Below, piece after piece: positions 1 to 5,861 of a stretch of 10,058 bases of DNA. Within the stretch, counting starts at the first letter, position 1, and the number at the start of each line of letters is the position of its first letter. This DNA is from Actinobacteria bacterium ADurb.Bin346 (GTDB lineage: Bacteria > Actinomycetota > Humimicrobiia > Humimicrobiales > Humimicrobiaceae). The DNA lies in the NCBI GenBank assembly GCA_002068775.1, contig MWAX01000102.1, positions 1-10,058 of the forward strand, written 5' to 3'. Made by a program: the position numbers and the translations under genes. Below the pieces are notes generated by a model. It saw only the letters and a list, made by a program, of their open reading frames with translations. It ran no database searches and had not been told where the DNA came from.

Positions 1-1227
1 GCCTCTGGGACCGATTATCAAAACGGGCATTCCCCCCTGCTCCCCGTATATTGCCATATCACAGGATATTGCAGCACCTTTAAAAACAGGTTCTTTTTTG
101 ATAAACCGTCTGTAGACATCTGCAAATCGTTTTACAATTTCATCGCTGCTTTCTGTCTCCCATGGTTTTACATAATGAAAAGCAGGTTTGATTTCAATAT
201 TGAAACATTTAAGGATAGTGTCATTGTTAAAATGCTCTGACCAGAATTTATTAAAATGCTCATAGAAAGATTTCTCGTCTGTTCCGGGGTAAGACCATAC
301 AACCCAGGATATCTTTACTGAATGGGGACTTCCCAACTGGGTAAAGCCGTCTGCGTATGTTTTAGAATCAATATCCCATAAAAGAAGCTTCAAAGCGCCT
401 TCAGGTTTCTTAAATAATCTGTGGCTGTTTATAGAATCCCAGTAATATTCCCAATCCCTGAATAGATCTATTACTCTTGCTGCCCCCTCAATGGGATTTG
501 CAATCCTGTTTCCAAGAAAAGGCATGCCCGGATCGCCACGGACTATTATTTCCCCTAAAAAAGCTCCCTGACATGCAGAGCACACATCCATCATCGTTGG
601 CTCTGCCAGAATGGCAAGATCGGCATTATGACCTCTTAACCTGGATGCAAGAGTGCCGTTTCCTCCTGCAAACTCTTCATCTACGACACTTTCAAAGATA
701 ATGTCGCCTGATGGTTTAAAACCGGTTTCTTTCAGTATTCTAATTGCCCAGTACTCTGCAGCCATCCCGCCTTTCATGTCCACTGCACCTCTGCCATAAA
801 GCCTGCCCTCTATTTCAATTGGGTCATAAGGACGGGTGATCTTCCAATTATCAGGCTCAAAGGGCGCCACATCAACATGGCTGCTAAACAGCAGTGATTT
901 TCCTTTTCCTGTGCCTTTCCATAAAGCCACGACATTATTGCGGCCATTGCTGTAATCACGGCCTGAAAGCCAGGAAGGATTATTTTCTATGTCTTGAATG
1001 TCATTAGGCAAAAAAACATCCGTCACTAAGCCGATTTTTTTGCATTCCTTTTCAATGAAATCCTGAGCATCCTTTTCATATCCTTTCGGAAACCTGTTTT
1101 CACTCGGAAAACGAATAATTGCTTTTAGCCATTCAATTATTTCTCTTTTCCTGGCAGATATTTCTACAGCAAGCAGCTCATCGCTTATTGCATGCGGCTT
1201 TTTTGGATTTTTATTGACCGTTAACAT
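1..1227 (-). CDS. M20-family metallohydrolase (ArgE/DapE/carboxypeptidase-like), C-terminus cut off by the window edge
   Basis: A continuous frame of 409 codons without a stop runs off the left edge, so the C-terminal tail is missing. The protein fits the M20 family of zinc-dependent amidohydrolases (acetylornithine deacetylase, succinyl-DAP desuccinylase, aminoacylase, dipeptidases), which cleave an N-acyl or peptide bond in the cytoplasm. Visible metal and catalytic motifs are SSHVDV (His117, Asp119), GRGAVDMKGG (Asp150), VDEEFAGGNG (Glu184 catalytic base, Glu185 ligand) and LAEPT (Glu209). The last ligand His is expected just past the edge, after the GPRG at residues 406-409. The lid/dimerisation segment starts near residue 220 (ACQGAF), but the usual G-x-x-x-H-x loop is shortened to RGDPGMP and has no His. 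The ATG is preceded immediately by an in-frame TAA, which fixes the 5' limit, but no good Shine-Dalgarno is seen. It lies 53 nt after the M24 gene, probably in the same transcript. Substrate unknown. Confidence 0.9.
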   Translation of the reverse strand, partial: MLTVNKNPKKPHAISDELLAVEISARKREIIEWLKAIIRFPSENRFPKGYEKDAQDFIEKECKKIGLVTDVFLPNDIQDIENNPSWLSGRDYSNGRNNVVALWKGTGKGKSLLFSSHVDVAPFEPDNWKITRPYDPIEIEGRLYGRGAVDMKGGMAAEYWAIRILKETGFKPSGDIIFESVVDEEFAGGNGTLASRLRGHNADLAILAEPTMMDVCSACQGAFLGEIIVRGDPGMPFLGNRIANPIEGAARVIDLFRDWEYYWDSINSHRLFKKPEGALKLLLWDIDSKTYADGFTQLGSPHSVKISWVVWSYPGTDEKSFYEHFNKFWSEHFNNDTILKCFNIEIKPAFHYVKPWETESSDEIVKRFADVYRRFIKKEPVFKGAAISCDMAIYGEQGGMPVLIIGPRG

Positions 1228-1280
1228 TTTTTATAAGATATCGATTTTTTTTAATTTCTCATGTGTTTGCAGGAATACAG

Positions 1281-2447
1281 CTAAAGCTCTATGATTTCAC
1301 GTCTGTATTTCGTAAGCTCCCTGATGCCGTCCTCTGTTACTAATACGCCGTCCTCATATCTTAATCCATTTTTGCCGTCTGACAGCCATATGTCAATATT
1401 AAAAAGCATCCCCGGTACGATTTCAAAACTATTATCTCTTGCCAGCCAGAATCCTTCAACCTCCGAGCTCCCGGTGCCGTGCGCAGGGCCGTAAAGAGTG
1501 AAATCTTCATAATGATACTTTGACAATATATTGTAATAACCTTCAAAAACTTTTGTTGACTGCACGCCGGGTCTTATATTACTCAGGGCAAAATTCATTG
1601 CTTCAAGGGCAACTTCCATGAGTTTTTTTGCTGACGCGGGCGCACTGCCGATTGAAAAAGGCCTGCACATGTTTCCGCAATATCCCATATATTTAGCCCC
1701 AATGGTAAGCTGGACAATTTCATTTTTCTCAATTTTTTTATCTGTTGAGCGGCACAGAGAAAGTCTTGAATTGTCACCAGAGCAAACCCATGCGGGATAA
1801 GGAGTGCCTTCAGCTCCCATTAAAACCATTTTCGCTCTTGCGATTGCTTCGATTTCCCACTCTGCCATTCCGGGTTTTGCTGACTCAAGAGCCTCTTTTA
1901 AAGATTCCTCCGTTATCCTGTAGGCTTCCATAATGTATGGTATTTCATTTTCCACTTTTATTTTCTGCACATTAAGCAATAAATCATCCGCCGGCATAAG
2001 CTCAGGGTTTTGTGCTGCAACTTTAAGCTCTTCAAATAAAATATGTGGAAATATATTCCAGTTTCCAATGCCTATTCTTTTTGGTCTATCTTTGCAGACC
2101 TTTGATATGATTTCCTTAAAACCCATTTCAGTCACTGCCGGGACCCACTGCGGTGCTGATGTTTCAACCAGAAGCGGGTTTATATAAATTGAGGGCACTT
2201 TTGCAAATTTTTTTGCAAATTCATAGGATTCAGGCCCGCCGGTAAGAAGAGCAGCGTTGCCACTTGCAGGTATAAGCACAGCAGCAAAATCAAAAAACGG
2301 CCAGAAACCTGTAAGATAACGCGAAGAAGCTGATTCACATTCGCTGCTGTATCCGACAAAAAGATCGATTTTGTTTTTTACAAGTTCTTCCTGAAGCTTT
2401 GTCACTCTTCGGGAATATTCCTCAGATGCGATTGCTGGTAATCTCAT
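1281..2447 (-). CDS. Divergent M24-family (creatinase/prolidase fold) hydrolase
   Basis: 388 residues, the usual length for two-domain M24B proteins: an N-terminal creatinase-type domain (about 10-150) and a C-terminal pita-bread domain (about 165-385). The family includes prolidase and aminopeptidase P (two-metal enzymes) and metal-free hydrolases such as creatinase. Diagnostic blocks are SGDNSRL (223-229), a GAKYMGYCGNMCRPF block (250-264), GPAHGTG (His323), FNIDIW (349-354) and GLRYEDGVLVTEDG (Glu365). Against the metal ligands Asp-Asp-His-Glu-Glu this protein has Thr248, Asn259, His323, Asp352 and Glu365. The His that normally follows the SG block is Leu231 or Cys232. It is therefore unlikely to be a normal dimetal aminopeptidase; a metal-independent hydrolase or a repurposed fold is more likely. 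The ATG has a strong GGAGG at 2455-2459 with 7-nt spacing. It follows the Gfo/Idh gene by 177 nt and precedes the M20 gene by 53 nt. Confidence 0.88.
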   Translation of the reverse strand: MRLPAIASEEYSRRVTKLQEELVKNKIDLFVGYSSECESASSRYLTGFWPFFDFAAVLIPASGNAALLTGGPESYEFAKKFAKVPSIYINPLLVETSAPQWVPAVTEMGFKEIISKVCKDRPKRIGIGNWNIFPHILFEELKVAAQNPELMPADDLLLNVQKIKVENEIPYIMEAYRITEESLKEALESAKPGMAEWEIEAIARAKMVLMGAEGTPYPAWVCSGDNSRLSLCRSTDKKIEKNEIVQLTIGAKYMGYCGNMCRPFSIGSAPASAKKLMEVALEAMNFALSNIRPGVQSTKVFEGYYNILSKYHYEDFTLYGPAHGTGSSEVEGFWLARDNSFEIVPGMLFNIDIWLSDGKNGLRYEDGVLVTEDGIRELTKYRREIIEL

Positions 2448-2454
2448 TATTAGA

Positions 2455-2459
2455 CCTCC
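2455..2459 (-). promoter_or_regulatory. Shine-Dalgarno site of the M24 gene
   Basis: GGAGG on the minus strand lies 7 nt before the ATG at 2447. It fixes that start and gives a local standard for spacing. Confidence 0.75.
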
Positions 2460-2482
2460 ATAAATTATTGATTATGCTTTTT

Positions 2483-2520
2483 ATTTAATAAAATTTTTTA
2501 TTTAAATTCTTTTATTAAAT
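2483..2520. repeat. A/T-only inverted repeat upstream of the M24 gene
   Basis: Perfect 11-bp arms, ATTTAATAAAA at 2483-2493 and TTTTATTAAAT at 2510-2520, are separated by 16 nt. It lies in the leader of the M24 gene, 36 nt before its start. All bases in the arms are A or T, so chance is a real possibility. It could fold in the leader RNA or simply reflect local composition. Confidence 0.4.
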
Positions 2521-2544
2521 TGAACTGTCATTTAATTAAAACTA

Positions 2545-2572
2545 TCAAATAGCTGTGTTTACAACTATTTGA
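2545..2572. promoter_or_regulatory. 28-bp near-perfect palindrome, candidate operator or weak terminator
   Basis: The arms TCAAATAGCTGT (2545-2556) and ACAACTATTTGA (2561-2572) pair at 11 of 12 positions around a 4-nt centre GTTT. It sits in the 177-nt gap between the Gfo/Idh gene and the M24 gene, about 53 nt after the former's stop and 98 nt before the latter's start. The symmetry and length fit a site for a dimeric repressor. In RNA it would form a long A/U-rich hairpin followed on the minus strand by TAGTTTTAATT, a poor U-tract, so a strong intrinsic terminator is less likely. No second copy was found elsewhere in the window. Confidence 0.5.
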
Positions 2573-2624
2573 GATAAAAGCTCTTTATACGCAACTTACT
2601 GCTGTCGCTCTGCACGGAAAAAGT

Positions 2625-3632
2625 CTAGAATATTATTACTCTGTTTTCCATGGCGGATTTTTCTGCCATTCTCATTGCATGCACAACATCTCTTGATTCC
2701 TGTGGCGTGATTATATCCGGTTTACGGTTTTCAAGAATACATTTAAGAAAATATTCCATCTCTTCTCTTAAATATCCTCTCCGCATATTATGCACCTTTG
2801 GCCAGTAGGTGGACTGAGGAAAACTTAATCCTTTCTTTGTAAGCACAGAATAATTACGCCCGGAGTTGTCAATATCTATCACGCCTTCGGTACCGACTAT
2901 TTCCATTTTTGCGTCAATGGCATACGGGACATTGTCCGGCAGGCTCCAGATATTTTCAATAATAGCAAAACTGTTGTCGTCAAGCCGGAACATAGCCCAG
3001 GCAATATCATCAAATTTGAATTCAGGCCTTGTATTTGCTGTCTGCGCATATACGGATTTTGGTTTTGCCCCTGTGTACCAAAGCATGAGGTCAAAGTCAT
3101 GGATGCCATCTCCAAAAAGTGCGCTGATTTTATTAAGCGAGCTTTCAGTTACCCATTTTGCAAGATTTCTCTTGGCATGAATTGATATTATTCTGCCAAT
3201 GTTTCCGGCAGCAATTTCTTCTTTCGCAAGAGCATAAGCGGTGTCAAATCTGCAAATATGGCCAACCATAAAAAACTTGTCTGTGCTTTTCAGCGCATCC
3301 ATTATCATGTCACATTCTTCAACTGTGTTTGCCATCGGTTTTTCAAGAAAAACATGCTTTCCGGCTTTAATGGCGTCAACTGCAGGCTTTGCGTGATCCT
3401 GGACATGTGTCACAACAGAAACTACGTCTATATCTTTGTCTGCAAGCATGTCTTTATAATCTGTAAATTTCTTGCTCACTTTATATTTGGCAGCAATACT
3501 GTCCAGATGCTCTTTTCGCCTGGTACAAACCGCTGTCACTTCCGCATAAGGAATTGACTGATAAGTATCAATATGATGCTCTCCGAACCAGCCAAGGCCT
3601 ATTACGCCAACTCTTATTTTTTCCAATTTCAT
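2625..3632 (-). CDS. Gfo/Idh/MocA-family NAD(P)-dependent dehydrogenase
   Basis: 335 residues from the ATG, normal for the family, which oxidises or epimerises sugars, inositols and their derivatives in the cytoplasm. The N-terminal Rossmann fold shows VGVIGLGWFGEHH (GxGxxG at 12-17). LEKPMA carries the EKP signature with catalytic Lys98. GDGIHDFDLMLW (175-186) carries the conserved Asp and His of the substrate domain. The C-terminal alpha/beta domain ends in the usual segment (EEMEYFLKCILENRKP). Substrate cannot be read from sequence; the neighbours suggest an amino sugar or a derivative. The start is ambiguous. GGAGG at 3635-3639 is only 2 nt from this ATG but 8 nt from an in-frame TTG at 3626, which would give MEKIRVGVIG. 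The frame stays open to a TTG at 3641, which overlaps the ribosome site and cannot be the start. It lies about 110 nt after the NagB-like gene; no convincing promoter was seen in that gap. Confidence 0.92.
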   Translation of the reverse strand: MKLEKIRVGVIGLGWFGEHHIDTYQSIPYAEVTAVCTRRKEHLDSIAAKYKVSKKFTDYKDMLADKDIDVVSVVTHVQDHAKPAVDAIKAGKHVFLEKPMANTVEECDMIMDALKSTDKFFMVGHICRFDTAYALAKEEIAAGNIGRIISIHAKRNLAKWVTESSLNKISALFGDGIHDFDLMLWYTGAKPKSVYAQTANTRPEFKFDDIAWAMFRLDDNSFAIIENIWSLPDNVPYAIDAKMEIVGTEGVIDIDNSGRNYSVLTKKGLSFPQSTYWPKVHNMRRGYLREEMEYFLKCILENRKPDIITPQESRDVVHAMRMAEKSAMENRVIIF

Positions 3633-3634
3633 TA

Positions 3635-3639
3635 CCTCC
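3635..3639 (-). promoter_or_regulatory. Shine-Dalgarno site of the Gfo/Idh gene, unusually close to the ATG
   Basis: GGAGG on the minus strand is followed after 2 nt by ATG (3632) and after 8 nt by in-frame TTG (3626). The M24 and NagB-like genes use about 7 nt, so the TTG is the better-spaced start, even though ATG is the commoner codon. Confidence 0.6.
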
Positions 3640-3742
3640 AATCATTTTTTTATTTTTATCTGTAAGTTCTAAATTATTTGCGCACTTTCAATTCTGCCTG
3701 ATCAGTATTTATATGGTAATTAATACATATCTATACCTGCCA

Positions 3743-4678
3743 TTAATACCCGACAGTTTCCCAGCACTCAAATGGTGCAGCCACCTCTTCGCTTACATAC
3801 ACCTGTGTTTTAAGTATCTGAAAAATCGAGCTTGGAACATAAGGAGTAACAGGTCCAAGCAAAATAAGCCTTGAAATCATTCTCTGCCAGGATACAAATG
3901 TCCCCATTGTCTGCAGGGAATGAAGCTCTATTCTTTCCCTGGAGCGAACTACGTCTGCCGGTCCAATAGTTGCCGCTTTCGGGGGAACATTGGCTATATC
4001 ACCTGACTGGCCAAACACTCCATGCAGTGAATTCTGGCATATTGTCAGCGGATGCAGTGTCACTATCTTTGCATCCTGCTTTAAATAATCTTCAATGCTG
4101 TCTGTCAGGAATTCTTCACTAGGGTCTACAAATGCTATGTGGCCAGCCCATCCGGGGCTTGAGTAACACACGTCTGCGCCACCTTCGCCGGTCTCAGTTA
4201 TCATTTTAGAATAATCTTTAAAGTTTTCTTTTGTCGGGTAAAATACATTGCTTTCCGGCATGCGAAGCCCGGGGTCGATCTGATAAACAAAATATTTAAG
4301 CATGGAATTTGAAAAACTGGCTTTATATGTCACTGGAGCAATATTTCCATCCTGGTCAGCCCACTCATCCATTGCAAATATGTAGACATTTCTGCAGTTG
4401 ACTTTGTGATAATTTATGAGCTCTGCCACTGGTATATATGTTTCCGGTTCCGGGTTTCCCAGAATAAGCACCTGTTTTCTGTCCTGTTCATCGGACATTT
4501 TTATCCTTGTAAAAATGTCTCCAATTATTATCGGATGCGGATTTTTTATGACTTTGATATTCATTTTTTCATTGGAATATTTTTCAAGGTCCTTGCCATG
4601 CACAGTCCTGACTTTGTCCAGGATTTTTTTGTCCTTAAATGGCACAAAAGATGCAGGCTCAAAAACAAATTCACTCAT
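3743..4678 (-). CDS. Divergent NagB-like protein (glucosamine-6-phosphate deaminase/isomerase family)
   Basis: 311 residues, longer than the roughly 240-270 of classical NagB, with about 30-40 extra residues at the N-terminus. NagB converts glucosamine-6-phosphate to fructose-6-phosphate and ammonia. Family landmarks are ILGNPEPETY (72-81, in place of the phosphate-binding PTGGTP loop), YIFAMDEW (99-106; Asp104 matches catalytic Asp72 of E. coli NagB), GWAGHIAFVDP (176-186; His180 matches His143) and VPPKAATIGPADVV (231-244). In the last catalytic block, Ala178 replaces Asp141 and Asp185 replaces Glu148. The Lys of the allosteric/phosphate-site GxxKA block is also not recognisable (TFVSWQRMI). 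Fold assignment is firm; deaminase activity is doubtful. It may be an isomerase, a lactonase-like enzyme or a deaminase for another sugar phosphate. AAGGAG inside the end of nagA, about 7 nt before the ATG, and a 4-nt gap show tight coupling to nagA. Confidence 0.82.
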   Translation of the reverse strand: MSEFVFEPASFVPFKDKKILDKVRTVHGKDLEKYSNEKMNIKVIKNPHPIIIGDIFTRIKMSDEQDRKQVLILGNPEPETYIPVAELINYHKVNCRNVYIFAMDEWADQDGNIAPVTYKASFSNSMLKYFVYQIDPGLRMPESNVFYPTKENFKDYSKMITETGEGGADVCYSSPGWAGHIAFVDPSEEFLTDSIEDYLKQDAKIVTLHPLTICQNSLHGVFGQSGDIANVPPKAATIGPADVVRSRERIELHSLQTMGTFVSWQRMISRLILLGPVTPYVPSSIFQILKTQVYVSEEVAAPFECWETVGY

Positions 4679-4682
4679 TTTC

Positions 4683-5861
4683 TTACTCCTTTTTTATTGC
4701 TTTTCTGTTAAATACTGCTTTACCCATGACAATGGTTATTTCTGTTTCAAAATTTTTATTAAGAATTACAATATCGGCATCTTTACCGGAGGCCAGACTT
4801 CCTTTAATATTATCAATGCCGATGCATTTAGCGGGATTATAAGTCGCCATTTGCATGGCATTCTCCAGTGAAACCCCTGCTTTAATTATCATATTTTTAA
4901 CAGCTCTGTCCATTGTCAATACACTCCCTGCAAGCGTTCCGTCTTTAAGAATGGCTTTTGTCCTGCTGGCTGAGACCTCCTGTCCGCCCAGGTCATATTT
5001 TCCGGGCGGCAGGCCTGCCGCTCTTATTGCATCTGTGATTAACACTACATTTTCTTTTTCTTTTGCATTGACAATAAGCCTCATGACTGCAGGATGGACA
5101 TGTATCCCGTCCGCAATTAACTCAACAGTTAGCTCTTTAAATGTAAGGGCTGCACCAGCTGCCCCTGGTTTTCTGTGGTGCAAGCCCGTCATTGCATTAA
5201 AAGTGTGGGTAATATGCCGCAGTCCCAGCTTTACTGCAGCTTCGATCTGTTCAAAAGTTGCATTTGTATGCCCTGCTGAAACAACAATATTATTTTCACA
5301 AAGCCAGCATATAAGTTCATCAGAGCCGGGTAATTCAGGCGCAAGTGTCACTATTTTTATAAAACCGCCGGATATTTCCTGGAATTTTCTCATCAGACGG
5401 ATGTCTGGCGGTATTATGTGCTCTTTATTCTGAGCGCCCTTCATTTCTTCGTTTATAAACGGACCTTCAAGATGTATGCCGATAACCTGTGCCCCATTTG
5501 TACCCTTTTTATGCGCCTCTTTTAAAGAAACGAGACTTCTGAATATATCATCTTTTGACATAGTCATCGTCGCAGCAAGAAATGATGTCGTGCCGTACCT
5601 GCAGTGCGTTGATGCAATTATATTAACAGCATCTGTGCTGCCATCCATTGAATCGGCACCTCCGCCTCCATGGGCATGCAGATCTATAAAGCCGGGTACA
5701 ATATAGCCTCCGCCGGCATCTAAAGCATTCACTTTTTCCGGGAACTTATTTTCTTTTAAAGCAATGGACAATATCTTACCGTCCCGAGTGTGAATCGCAT
5801 GCCCTTTAAGGCTTTCAAATGGTGTGATAATTTTACCATTATAAATATAAAGGTCTTCCAT
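4683..5861 (-). CDS. nagA: N-acetylglucosamine-6-phosphate deacetylase
   Basis: 392 residues, the normal NagA length. It removes acetate from GlcNAc-6-phosphate to give glucosamine-6-phosphate in the cytoplasm. This is an amidohydrolase-superfamily barrel with a composite beta-sandwich domain made from both ends. Visible motifs are PGFIDLHAHGGGG (His62, His64), IHLEGPF (Glu132, metal ligand), SAGHTNAT (His198), HTFNAM (His219, Asn222), DGIHVHP (251-257, substrate His) and LITDAI (Asp277, catalytic). All residues expected of an active enzyme are present. The C-terminal GSLASGKDADIVILN block closes the sandwich. The start overlaps the end of the ROK gene by 23 nt, with GGGAAG about 7 nt upstream inside that gene, so translation is probably coupled. 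It is the best-conserved enzyme of the cluster and anchors the amino-sugar assignment. A related N-acetyl hexosamine phosphate (ManNAc-6-P, GalNAc-6-P) cannot be excluded as substrate. Confidence 0.93.
   Translation of the reverse strand: MEDLYIYNGKIITPFESLKGHAIHTRDGKILSIALKENKFPEKVNALDAGGGYIVPGFIDLHAHGGGGADSMDGSTDAVNIIASTHCRYGTTSFLAATMTMSKDDIFRSLVSLKEAHKKGTNGAQVIGIHLEGPFINEEMKGAQNKEHIIPPDIRLMRKFQEISGGFIKIVTLAPELPGSDELICWLCENNIVVSAGHTNATFEQIEAAVKLGLRHITHTFNAMTGLHHRKPGAAGAALTFKELTVELIADGIHVHPAVMRLIVNAKEKENVVLITDAIRAAGLPPGKYDLGGQEVSASRTKAILKDGTLAGSVLTMDRAVKNMIIKAGVSLENAMQMATYNPAKCIGIDNIKGSLASGKDADIVILNKNFETEITIVMGKAVFNRKAIKKE

Noticed and set aside
477..701. Short plus-strand open frame
   Set aside because: It is antisense to the M20 gene, where the minus frame carries the catalytic motifs through the whole stretch.
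3642..3742. Promoter for the Gfo/Idh gene in the gap after the NagB-like gene
   Set aside because: A TTGAAA is present, but nothing like TATAAT lies 16-18 nt downstream, so I do not call it.
4406..4871. Two overlapping plus-strand frames encoding hydrophobic, membrane-like peptides
   Set aside because: They are antisense to the NagB-like gene and the 3' end of nagA. The hydrophobicity comes from reading A-rich Lys/Asn/Glu codons backwards as Phe/Leu/Ile.
4855..5433. 192-codon plus-strand open frame
   Set aside because: It lies entirely antisense to nagA, whose motifs are unmistakable. The product is low-complexity, rich in Ser, Ala and Pro, with no ribosome site; it is a frame shadow.
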